Under the pieces are notes generated by a model that saw only the letters and a program-made list of their open reading frames with translations, searched no databases and was not told where the DNA came from. 64,000 nt of DNA. It comes from Trochalopteron elliotii. Lineage: Eukaryota; Chordata; Aves; Passeriformes; Leiothrichidae. The position numbers and the translations under genes were made by a program. Position 1 is the stretch's first letter. Each line of letters starts with the position of its first letter. Below are positions 34,272-45,790 of this stretch, piece after piece. The DNA lies in the NCBI GenBank assembly GCA_024734555.1, contig JANPWX010000077.1, positions 2,039,236 through 2,103,235 on the forward strand, given 5' to 3'.

Positions 34272-37200
34272 ATAACATTTGTAAAACCTCTGGTTTCCAC
34301 AGATTTTTCTAAATAACTCTTTTGAGGTAAAACACTAAAATCTCATGGACTAATGAAGGGTAAAAAAAGAAAAAAAAGAAGTTTGAGATATTCAGTTCTC
34401 TCGTTTTTCCTCCAGACAAAGTGATGTGCCAAATCAAAATATGGCAATATATTAGTGAATATAATACTTAGAAACCACTGGAAGAAAAGAAACTTTAGGC
34501 TTATGTCACAGTCTGAGATGAATGAGGAAAAGTCTTCAGACAGAAATTAAGCATTTTTTGTGTCTATGTGGGGGAGGGCTTGTGCTGGGACAAAGGTAAA
34601 TTTTTCAAATATCATCCATAGAATTTGTTGCTAATGAGAGTAATTTCTAGAAGCACATCAATTTTAGTGTATGGATTATCAGGAAAACGAAGGCATTGTT
34701 TGTTAAAAAATACAGATTTGACTTGTTTGTGATGAGAAAGAAGATAGGACAAATGAGATCGGATGAAATCAAAACCAAAACTGAGGACCCTGTAATATGA
34801 CTCAGGCAAAGCCCTAAATATCAGCACTGATATTTAGGAAAGCAAATTGGAAAACACAATGTCAAACCATAACCTTCTTGGTCGCATAAGGTAACAATCA
34901 TGCTGATATTTTCTGCTGAAAACTTCCTCACAGGCTTATTCCTAGAGTGTTGTGGATGAAGTGATCACCTATGCGTTCAAACTTGCCCTCAGAGGACATA
35001 CCTTAACTAGATCTCATAGAAGTCTTGGCTCACTCAGGATGAGTGCAGCACAATGCACTTCAGTGGTTAAATGCCTACTACTTCCCTAATAATTTTGGCT
35101 CTGGATAGCTCATTAGAAAGTGACGGCAGAGTTGGATGGGTTGGATACACTGTGCAGCACCAGTTGTTGTGGATCAGGATTACTGCTGCCTTCTGGTCGT
35201 AGCTGCAGCAGATTCCAGATTCCTGAATCAGCTGTTGAGGGTATTAAGAAAACTGAAGTTAAAGAAAAAAAAAATCGATAAAAATGATGGAAAGGGAAAA
35301 AGAGAAAACCCAAACTAGCCCAAAGTCCTCACAAAGATATACATGATTGTTTACATAGGTTTCAGCTCTGAGAGCTAGCCAAAATGCTGCAATATGCTGT
35401 TCATCAAATTTCCTTATGGAAAAGAAATATATCTTTTTTTTTTTTTTTTGTCTTTTGTAAAAACTGTAATTTCACAAAAATTACAAAAGAAAGCTGATTT
35501 TATTTCACATAAGTTTCAATCTTCATAGAAGTGAATTTAGTTATTCTTGAGGACTAATGCTCGATGATAAACATATCTCATTTAATTTTGCATAATGCCT
35601 TTATCTACATCAGATGTGATGGAAGATGGTTTCCTTAGTGTGCATTGTTCTGAAACCAACAGATGGAAGACATTATATTTTAGTTAACGTCTAAGCTTTA
35701 AAAATATGCCTTCATTTCCACAGTAATTTTATCACCCCTTTCCAGTATTGTCTTTCAGGCAGCTTGACTGCGGAAGAAAAAATTATCTTGTCCTCTACAG
35801 GAGCTTATCAGAAAGTTAAACAAAGACATGAAAAGCCTAACAGCTATATTTTTAAGGCATAACTTCACATTATCTACCTATACATCATTTCATTAAACTA
35901 AAGCAATGAACAAAAACATAAGTGCTTTCTTAAACAGGAAAATTCCCCATTTCAATTATGTTCCTTTCTATAGTTGTATCTATCTGGATAACTTCTGGTA
36001 ATATACTTACATATCTCAATAAAAACCCAACATAAAATACCACCTGTTCTTTTAGATAAACCTTCTGTTTTCATCTTTGAATAGAGCCGCATATGGTAAA
36101 TTAGATTAGCATGAAAACCAACAAATTCTCTGATAAAAAATAAGATCAAAATGGGGCAGTTCACAAAGGATTAGTAGTGTATTTATTTTTGTTTATTTAT
36201 TCATGAGAGGATGGATAACTGGACATTAAAATTCTTTTTTCTTAGAAAATGTCCTGTTTGGGACATATTTACTTAAGCACTGAGACTGATTTTTCTTTTC
36301 GTATCAAAAATTATATTATTAGACAATTTTAAAAATGAAAAAATAATAAAAATAACCAAACCCCCTCTTCATCTCTCTGGAAATTGATTATGTCTAAGAG
36401 AGAAAAACTAGAAAAAAATGGAAACTCAACAATAACAAACAAAACAAATGTCCAAAACATCCCAACCAACAACCAGCCAACCCCAGGACTCAAGATTATA
36501 TTAACGGAAGAGAAATTAAGGTTCTTTTGATGTCAGGGACTAGTTTGGGGCCTACAAAATCTTTCCCTCTTCAAAACTTTCAGGCCAATTCTGTCTGTGC
36601 AGGATTAGTTTTTTTTTTGTTTTGTTGTTGTTGTTTTTTTCCAGCTGGGGTTTTTGTGTATAAACACTTGTGAAGGACCACTCATTCTCTTGAAGAAAGA
36701 TCTGCTCCTTCCTTGACTGTTGCCTGGCAACCAGGATCTAAATCCAACTTCTCCATCCCCTGCAAACTCCTGTGATTGCCCTGCTGGGAAATGGCTTTTT
36801 ATGAGGGCAGCTTTACCATTTCTCATCCTCAGTTTCAAGAGCTGTCAAGTGTACAGGATTTGACTAAGATCTTCTTCCAGGAAACTAATAAGCTACAGGT
36901 CTTCTAACTAAAGGTGCTATTTCCCCACTGTGAAACAAAATAACTGGATAGAAAAGTGAAATAATCCAATTTTATTGCTTTGATTTTTAATCTTGCCTGT
37001 TTACACAGACATGGTCTTCAAGTTAGTTGTTTCAGATTCTCTCATAACAATGCCAGAACTGAGAGTAATGTTGGCAGTTTATAAATTTAAAATACAAATT
37101 CCATGAGATTTATAATTGTTCTTAGCTCCTTTGAACAGAGGTGAATGATCTACACCATCAAAATAGGGGGTTTGTCATAGATTTATGAAGATCCTTAGCA

Positions 37201-37300
37201 TAAGTTAAAAGCGCAACAGGTGACTCTTGCACACTGCATTTTTGTCTGAAATGTGTGGGCCTATATCTAAATCTGGGGTACTTCTTAATAACCAGCACAT
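34272..37300. other. Unique AT-rich non-coding DNA
   Basis: Nothing named. It includes a T run at 35431-35449 and a moderately GC-richer patch around 35120-35240 that matches no repeat I know. Confidence 0.55.
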
Positions 37301-37302
37301 CA

Positions 37303-37400
37303 AGGAGAGGAGGAGATGATAGGGAGGGGAGGGAAGGAGAGGGGAGGGAAGGATGGGAGGGAAAAGGAAAGAGAAGGGGAAAGGAAGGGAAAAGGGAAGA
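37303..37400 (+). repeat. G-rich purine tract with a quadruplex motif
   Basis: A stretch of nearly pure A and G on the plus strand. At 37322-37344 it contains four G-runs of three or more with loops of 1, 1 and 7 nt, which fits the usual G-quadruplex pattern. The repeated GGGAGG/GGAAGG units look like a degenerate purine microsatellite. A regulatory role is not shown. Confidence 0.8.
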
Positions 37401-40400
37401 TCAAGCAGGGCAAGGCCACAAATGTCTATTTGATCTTTTATCCATGAAATTTAGAACTTTATATCATTGTGTTTCTTCCTTCTTGCACTGGGGCATTTCT
37501 TGGTTAAATATTTCTCTTCCTTTACAATAGCATTGAAGCCCCTTAGTATTTCTATGTACTGTACATCTAGAGATCCAAACAGCAATGAAGGTAAAGCACA
37601 AGCTGATATTGGATTTTCTAATTTTAATTTTAAAAATTATGGACTTTCTAAAACAATTTCTTCAAACACACTCTCAGTGGGAAGCTAGTGGAAATTTTTT
37701 TTTATTTTTTAACAGTGGAGCTTTTCACATGAGTTTTGTTTGTCATGTGAATTTCTTAGGTAATATGGATCAAATAATCAGTGTTTCTTTTTCAATTTGT
37801 TTTTTTTTTATGCTTCTGGTCCCAACAAGTAAATATTTTGTAGAAAATTGCATTATTCATCCATATTGTTTGGGATACTGAACCATCTGTTTACTCATTC
37901 TGGATCCGACTATGAAAAGTATGAGTTTATACATAGACGTGGTGAGTACAATTAAATGTTATGATTTTAAGAGAACTGTAAAAGTTTTAATTTTTTCAAA
38001 TGACATCAATACTTGTGTAGTCTACTTGCTGGTTTAGTAATCAATGGAAAAATACAGCATATAAGATACATATTTAAAGTTACTAAGAACAACTATAATG
38101 TTCTTGAAGAAAAACCACAAAAATGCTAATATAAGTTCTAGCACATAATGAGTATAATCCTGAGTAATAGGTACATTTACTTGACGACACTTGAAGGTTT
38201 CAGCTCTATTCTTCTCCTTATTTCTTATAACATATTATGGGAATTCAACGTGTCATTCAATATGTCAATATTCATATGGTAGGTACTTCCAATTCAATAT
38301 GCCTCCAATTAAAATATAGCCTCCTCACTGATCAAACAAGAAGCAAGACCAGAAATATCTGTTTTCAGTAGGGACACAACTAATAGCTAAATCAGGAAGC
38401 CTAAAGGCTCTTACCTGCCTGTCCTAGCAGTCTTGTTCTGCATTCCTAGCATATTTCTCTCACTGAAAATCATATTTCAAGCTACACTTAGACCAAGCAA
38501 GTTTGTAGAACAGTTGCTGAAACTCTCTTGCTTTAATATAAGCATAACTGTTTTGTTCCTACTACGGCTATATAAATCTACCTTCTGCTTAGCCACCTGT
38601 AGAAAGTTGCACCTAAAAATTATGCAGAAAATTTGTAGTGAATGTTGAAGACATGTACTTTGGCATCCAGCTGGAAATCCAAACTCTTCTAAAGCTGAGA
38701 AAGTTTCTAAATAGTCAGTACTGGAATCCATTAAAATGTTTGATCTACCAACTAGAAAAACAAAAAACACAGGGGTAAAAAGTGAGAGTAAGAAACAGGG
38801 AGCATGTACTGTCTCTGTGACAGATAGAGGAGATACAGTGGCAGACTTGCTTATTTCTTCATAACAGGGTAAGAGGACATCAAAGTTCATTTGATTAAAA
38901 ATTGTTAGTTCTGTGCCCGGTTATTACGCTGAGATGGGTATATTATATTTTTTTATTCTTCCAAGATCCTATAAGGAGTTATAATGCTTACTTACTTGCA
39001 TAATATTACATATTTCATTCAGGTATAGGCAAAGTTACTTCTGAAAAACTGCTAGGCTTTGACTTCTGGGCGCCTTTGTTTTGGCTTGTACTCCCATCCT
39101 CTTTAGACATTCAAGACTCAGTGTGTGAAAAGCTATGCCTGGGTGATAAAAATTGGTGCTACTGGAAGACAGCCATTTCAGCAGGTTGTTTAGGGTTGGT
39201 TTGTAAGGCCAATTCAGACTGTCATGGTAAACAGGTGAAATTTCACTTTCAGCTGTCATCCTGAGATCAGCAAACTGAATTTACTGTTGTGTCATTGTGA
39301 TGCCTTCACAGAAGATAATTTCAGGCTTGTGAAGGAAAGCTGACCAAATAAACATGGTGTGATAAAATTTAGGGCATTTCCTAAATCTTGCCTCAAGGTG
39401 ATTGTAGAATAACCTGAAGTGCTACAGCATCAGCTATGTTGGGGACTTCTGGGGGCTGCTCATCACATTTTGAAAAGTTAGGATGATGTGTGAATCAAGA
39501 GGAATCCACATCGGTGTTTTAGAATGTGGGTTGTTCGTAACTACCAATAGAAACAACCCAAATTCAATTTAAATAGGGTGTACTGTTCTGTTCTTGACAG
39601 CAGAACTATTTTTGGTCATACTAATTAGGAAACTACTGATCAGGGTGGTTTGGTTCTTTCTCTCTAACTGAACTTTCTTGATCGTTTTTCACCAATTATA
39701 TATTTTCTTTCAAGTATTTTGTATCTCTCAAGTAAATGACATGCAATTTTGGCAGAATTGTATTTTTTTCCTGCCTCTTTCTCTTAGCTCAAAATAAGAA
39801 ACCATTTGTTCCTGCCTTGGTACAGCACGTTTTGTATATTTTGTTTCCTTCCATAATAATGAACTGGACATCTGGGACAACTCTTTAGTTTGTGTTGGCT
39901 ACATACATAACTCAGACAAAAAGGTTGCAAGGTACCCTCTTTAGGTAAGGATAAGATAGCAAAATCAGAAGAATAAAAAATGTCTCCAAAGAGCTAAAAC
40001 CTTAAACAAGTAGTTTTAACAATGTCACATAATAACTATTGGTTAAACTGGATCAAGAGCACTCTGGTCTGTACTAGGCTGTTTCCAGCAGGCAGCCAAG
40101 GGAAGTAAATTTCTCCTCCTACTTAGCACAGGATGCCACAGCTGGAGTGCTGAGTTCAGATCTGCGTCTACAGTACAAACAAGCAAGTAAACAAGCAAAG
40201 AAAAGAAATAAGTAAGCAAGCACTCAAGGACAAATATCTCAAAACTGAGAAATTAAAAATTGTTTGAAAGTCAAAAGTTGAAGGTAATAAACTACTGTGA
40301 CTATGGTACAAGCTTTCTAATAGCAGATGCATTGATAAGCATTATTCAAAAAACATTCCAAAAACAGTCCTATTATAGCAAAGCTGTCCTGTAGACCTTA

Positions 40401-41254
40401 ATTTACTCATTCTTCAAAAAAAAGAAACCAAAACAGAAAATAATCCCTAAGTTACTTCACTGCCCAAAGTCAAAACAGTGAAAATCCCAAATTGCTCCAC
40501 TACCAAAAGATGTGATTATTTCTTTTAACGCTAACATAATTTTGACTAGCTATTCAAAATAATGAAAGTCTAAGTAATAAATATGAAATCACAAAACAGT
40601 GTAATAAAAGTGGAATATATAAGTTACTCAAATATTTTAGCTGTTAAAATTTGAACCATATTATTTTAACTGAAACTGTTGCCTTGTGACATTTTTTTCT
40701 TTCAAATAGCTCCACTCAGTTTTGCAGGGGATTAATATCCCCACTCCAACAAAAAACACCCAGATTCAAAACCATTCTTAATTCTAAGGCAGTTCAAATC
40801 AGTCTAAAAATGCATTTCAGTGTTCTGTTATTTTTATACAGAACAATGAGATAGATTGAAAGATTGCAATTCAGCTATTTTTCATGGGCTGGAAAAGTGT
40901 AGAAACAAAGCCCAGAAAAAATTTTATTTGACATGACTCCATCAGAGCCTTTCCTGAAAATTGTCACAGATGAATTTACAGTGAGATAGATGCCAGGACA
41001 GAATTATACCACCCAGTGATGTATCATGTCCTTCTTTACTAATGAAGATCATTGTATTTTTCTGTCCAGACCTGTTTAAAGCCCCACTGTAGAACCAGGC
41101 AAACAGGTCTAAGCTCTGTCCAAGATGTGTTCAAGTCCAATAGGTTTCACATGTAATTTTATATTTTATTCCTACCAAAGTCAAGGATTTAATACTATTT
41201 CTAGAAAAGGTAGAATTAATCCATAGATAAACACTTCGAAAATTACAACCTTAG
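37401..41254. other. Unique AT-rich non-coding DNA
   Basis: No gene or dated repeat seen. The longest frame, about 137 codons on the minus strand at 38477-38890, shows no domain and is probably chance. Confidence 0.55.
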
Positions 41255-41455
41255 TAGTAGCGTCATAGATAGGCTTGGGTTGGAAGACACCTTAAAGATT
41301 ATCAAACTCCTTCCACGGACAAGGACAGCTTCCACTAGACTACGATGCTTAAAGCCCCATCCAACCTGGCCTTGAACAATCCCTGGGATGGGGCATCCAC
41401 AACTTCTCAGGGCAATCTGTTCTAGTGCCTCACCACACTTCAACTGAAACTCTCG
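41255..41455 (-). mobile_element. CR1 LINE 3' end
   Basis: An antisense CR1 tail: 'gggttggaagacacctt' near 41278-41294, 'aaagccccatccaacctggc' near 41351-41370, and 'gatggggcatccacaacttc' near 41386-41405, all characteristic of CR1 3' sequence read backwards. It is 5'-truncated and old. The end of ORF2 is barely included. Confidence 0.88.
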
Positions 41456-42324
41456 CATAAAAGTTTTGAGCTATGTACATAGTATACATTTTTTAAACTT
41501 TCATTATTAGTAGTATCTAAAATCTGTACAACATAAATTACTTTTCACTCAGATCTCCATATTTCATAATTTTGTGAGTTCTTGTTCAACTAAAATTTAT
41601 AATTTCATTTATTTTTTACTCATACAATATCATTTTGAAAGAACATTAGCAAATGTCAATGTTAAATATAAATGCTCTATTTTGGTTTTTTTTTAATGTG
41701 CTGTAATATTTTGAGTGAAAATATAACTTTATATGTAGTATACTTAATTGAAGCTTACTAGCATTTACCTGATACTCCTTGCAGTTCTTTGTAAATGCAA
41801 AATTAAGTGTTGTAACTGGAAACGGCGAACACTGATCTTGGAAAATGGAAACACATTTTTTTTTGCATACATTTGCAAAGCATAAATTATTATCCCAGAG
41901 GCAAGAATTGCTACAATACTGTCTAAGCCACATTAAAGGCCTTAATGTTGACATTCAATTCAGACTTCATACCCAGACTTTATACTCTGTACCCATAATG
42001 ATACAGCTCTCTCTTGGAAAATCAGGCAAAGAAACTCTTTCATATTCTCCTGTGTCAAAAGTAAAGAAAAAATCTTTACTGCAATTTGAAGAGCAGCTAG
42101 TCATGAATGACATTGATTGGTAATAAAGCAGTGTAGGGTTTGAATTGTGATGTTTGAGAAACTTTCTCTTTTAATTCCTGCATAAGTGAAAAGAGAAGGT
42201 TAAAATAAAAAAATGACAATGAAATCCACTTAAATACTTTCATTTTTCCTCTGAAAAAAATGCAGGAAAAACTTACATGCTTGTAGAGAATCAAAACAAA
42301 GCAAAGAAGTCCCCTTTTGGTTAC
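41456..42324. other. Unique AT-rich non-coding DNA
   Basis: No recognised features between two CR1 tails. Confidence 0.55.
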
Positions 42325-42610
42325 ATCTGGAGGTCATTTCAGCCAGCCTCCCTGCTCAAGCAAGGTGACTTGGAGCCAGTTGCTCAAGACCATGTCTAGT
42401 GGCTTTTGAATATCTCTGAGAAGGAAGATTTCACAGCCTCTCTGCATAACCTGTGTCAGTATGCTTGGTCACCCACAGTGACAAAGTATTTCTGATGTTC
42501 AGAGAGGCCTCCTGTGTGTCAGTTTGTGCCTCTGGTTTTGTCACTGGACACCACTGAAAAGACCCTGGCTCTGTACTTTTTTCTCACACTTATATCAAGC
42601 AATTGTGATA
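42325..42610 (-). mobile_element. CR1 LINE 3' end
   Basis: An antisense CR1 with 'ctggaggtcatttcagcc' near 42328-42345, 'gcttttgaatatctctga' near 42402-42419, and 'ccactgaaaagaccctggct' near 42551-42570. It is older than the copy at 43.06 kb and truncated at both ends; the terminal microsatellite is missing. It belongs to the same broad subgroup as the fragment at 1139-1340. Confidence 0.85.
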
Positions 42611-43061
42611 AATTTATGCTTGTAAGTATGCTTTCAATTTAAAGTTTTAGTTTTCAAAAACAGAGAGAAGAAAAAAAAACACAAACACCCTTCTGCTGAA
42701 GAAATCCGTGCATTCTACTATGCATATATGAAGATGTTAAAGAAATTGAGTAGTTTTGAATTATTGATTACATATTATAGCTTATTTTAATTATTTTGAA
42801 TTAATAACTAAAACATTATTTTGTATATACTAGACTTAGACATGTAAGTAATTTATTAATTTCTCTTCACTTATAGAAATCTTAGAAAATATGTTAAAAT
42901 TGTCTGCATTTATAAGTAGCATGAACATTTACAAGAACCATTTCACAAATATTTTTAACATTAAGTGGTTTACTTATTTGGTTTCTTCAATAAAGTTTCT
43001 TTTCTTAAAATGTTGTTTATGTGAATATTCTTTCTATATTAAAAATTTTATTCAGCATGGT
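42611..43061. other. Unique AT-rich non-coding DNA
   Basis: Very AT-rich spacer between two antisense CR1 copies. Nothing recognised. Confidence 0.55.
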
Positions 43062-43455
43062 TAGAATAGAATAGAACAGAACAGAATAAAACAGAACAGT
43101 ATAGTTTAATTTGGAAGAGATTTACAATGATACTGTTGTATAACTTCCTGAACACTTCAGGGATGAACAAAAGGTAAAACTTTTTATTAAGGGCATTATC
43201 CAAATTCCTTTTAAACGCTGACAAGATTAGGACATAGGAAGCCTGTTCCAGAATTTTACTATTCTGTCAGCACAGAAATTATTCCCCTTGTCTGGTCTGA
43301 ACATCCCCTGGTGCAGTTTTGATCCATTCTTTGCATGCATCCTTTCCCTGGATCCCAGGGAGAAGAGATAGGCACCTTCCTCTCCACTTCTCAGGAAGCT
43401 GTAGACAGCAATAAGGTCACCTCCTAGCCTCCTTCTGTCTGAATTAGACAAACAG
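43062..43455 (-). mobile_element. CR1 LINE 3' end with part of the ORF2 frame and terminal repeat
   Basis: An antisense CR1 that keeps its 3' microsatellite tail (AGAATA/AGAACA units, 43063-43099). The minus-strand frame at 43451-43227 reads RRRLGGDLIAVYSFLR, then LFSLGSR, then FWNRLP, the conserved C-terminus of CR1 ORF2. The frame is open for about 74 codons, so this copy is younger than most others in the window. It is 5'-truncated and lacks all catalytic domains. Confidence 0.92.
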
Positions 43456-45068
43456 AATTTTTAAAGTGTTGTTGGGAAATGTACACCTGTAGTATCAAAT
43501 TGTCACTAACTACATTTGGTCTTTGCCATTTCAAGACAAGTAAGAGCAGGGTATCAAGCATGACACATGTTAAAAAATCCACACTTGTATTTCAAATGTG
43601 ATACTGATTCTGAAGCTTTTAATCAACTGTTGAATGGCTAATAAACTGATAGACACAGGTCTTTATGACCTGTATTAGGGACTCTTACGTTTTCTCAATC
43701 TGAACAGCCAATGAGATAGGGTTGTGTGGCAAAGGAGAATGTGTTTTCCATGCTTCTCTCTCCAGAAGTTAAAAAGAGTGAGGAGACATGGGGAGGAGTA
43801 TGATGGATGATATGCAGTAGGGATCCCCTGGCTCTTCTGTCTTTGCCACCTGCTAGTTCACACAGTACAGCTAAGCTGTATTTGGCTTGGTAGGAAGCCA
43901 GGGGCTGTCACTGTCACACTGATTTGAAGCACTGCACCTAGGCCTAGCACATTTGTCATTCTTCCTTAAGTGTAGCGAACACTTCTTGTGTTGTATATAG
44001 TCACAGAACAGTTTCAGATATTTTTAAAAGTTTTAGTGCTTAATCTGGTGTGCACATTGGTCCTAAGCAGCTAGTGTCCAAAATTCTGAAACAAAGAATA
44101 AATAGCAAGTAAAATAGAATTCTTATGTTTTTACATCAGTTTTATGTTTTCATAAAGCAAAACTGTAAATTGGTTTTAGAGGTGAAAGTTTGCAATGAAA
44201 GGTCATGACAATCAAGTTCTTTGCTTTCAAATTCAGCTCAAATTATTTTTTATTTTTCATATATCTGGATAACTAAGCACAAAAAATCTGGCAGGATTAA
44301 AGATAAATGTCTCTCAAATAGCAGAAACTAGGAAAATTTAGTTTGTAATTCTGCTGATATATTAACATGAAACATATAAAGCTACTAAAACCTTGCTGAA
44401 GTCAAATATTGAGCTTAAATGAGTTTTGTAAGTGAATTTAATCAAATGTGCAGATGCTATGTGTGGAATTGAAATTGCAAGCAAGAAGGGAGAACAATTT
44501 TGTAAAGAAGTTTCCCTGACTTAAAAGAATAATTAATTACTTTATAATGATAGTATGACTAAGCATGAATTTTACAATTTTAAGAAAGCTGCATAAAATG
44601 AAATTGGTGTGCATAAAGTATTTAAACTCAGACAAAAACTGAGAATGCACCAAATTATTAAGTCAAGCTGCACCTCACAAGGCAAGTAAAATAAATGAAG
44701 ATTTCTTTGCAGTTTTAAATATCTGTAAGTATCTATCATCTAAAAAGACCTACAAGGGCATAGTGCATAAGAAGACATGGATCCTAGACCTAAAAAGTAT
44801 ATGCATAATGATATGAATATATACAACGCCAAAGAAATTACTAAGAAATAAGTATATTATCTGATCCTCTTTCAGATGTGGGAATACGTCACAGTTTCTG
44901 AAACCTTCTGCTGGCTCTAAAGTGCCCAGAAATCACAGGACATTGCTTATGCAATGAACCTAAGAAAGGTAGAAGTACTGAACTAGGTTTTAGCAAAGAA
45001 GTCTTTTTGCAGTAACACTAAATGACTAATAATGATATTGTGTAAGGTATAAATACATGTATTTTTTT
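43456..45068. other. Unique non-coding DNA
   Basis: No gene or repeat recognised. A segment at about 43680-43960 is less AT-rich than its flanks but carries no frame or motif I can name. Confidence 0.5.
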
Positions 45069-45150
45069 TGTGTATATATATATATATGCAAAATTCTGAT
45101 TATATTTGTATATATATAATTTTTATATATATTATATTTGTATTTATATT
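45069..45150. repeat. TA-rich degenerate microsatellite
   Basis: TATATA and TTTGTATTTATAT units directly before the interspersed repeat that begins near 45165. It may be a preferred insertion site, or a remnant tail. Confidence 0.8.
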
Positions 45151-45164
45151 TGTATTTGCATGTT

Positions 45165-45790
45165 TTGATACAGGAGTGGCTGGCTTGAGAAACTGCCAGA
45201 AACTTCCCCCTAGTCTGACAGAATCAATTGCTGTTGGCTCCAAGGTGGATCCGCAGCTGGGCAATGCCAATCCCATCAGAAACAGTGGTAACACGTGGCA
45301 TAACGTATTTCAGAAGGGGAAAATTACAACACAAAAGCACACTTCAGGGGAGTGGGAATATGTGAGAGGAGCAGCCCTGCAGGTACCAGAGTCCGTGAAA
45401 GATGGGAAACAGATGCTCCAGAGACCAGAATGAAGATTTGCCTGCATCCTCTGGTGCAGACCACGTTGAGGGAGCTGTGTCCCTGCAGCAGAGATCCACC
45501 TGCAGCCCATGGACAGTCCCACACCAGAGCAGGTGGATGCCTGAAGGAGGCTGTGACTCTGTGGAAAAAAACCCACTCTGGAGCAAGTTTCATGCCAAGC
45601 TTTGTGACCTCATGGGGGACCCACACTGGAGCAGTCTGTTCCTGTAGGTCTTCACCATGTGGAAGGGACCCGTGCTGGAGCAGTTTGCGAAGAACTGCAG
45701 CCTGTGGGAAGGACTGACAGCGGAGAGTTTGATGGTGGCCTGTCTCTCATGGCAGGCACCCCATCCTGTGTCTGCAGTTTCCCCTCACTA
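45165..45790 (+). mobile_element. Avian interspersed repeat with internal ~40-bp units (ERV-like, family unnamed)
   Basis: A GC-rich block, sharply different from its flanks. The second half is built of degenerate units of roughly 35-45 bp around 'ctggagca(g/a)(t/g)', for example near 45578, 45631 and 45673, alternating with 'tgtg(g/a)aa(g/a)gac'. I recognise the text as an abundant bird repeat whose antisense frame (QSHSLLQASTCSGVGLSMGC at 45561-45502) turns up in spurious predicted proteins. It is probably non-coding DNA of an endogenous retrovirus. No LTR boundaries or duplication are visible. Overlapping open frames of 80-121 codons are artefacts of the repeat. Confidence 0.65.

Noticed and set aside
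38477..38890. Open frame of about 137 codons on the minus strand, among the longest outside low-complexity DNA
   Set aside because: No domain, signal peptide or family resemblance, no promoter or splice context, and AT-rich flanks. Likely chance.
45068..45717. Overlapping frames of 80-121 codons on both strands
   Set aside because: They arise from an abundant non-coding avian repeat with internal units; the antisense frame is a familiar prediction artefact.
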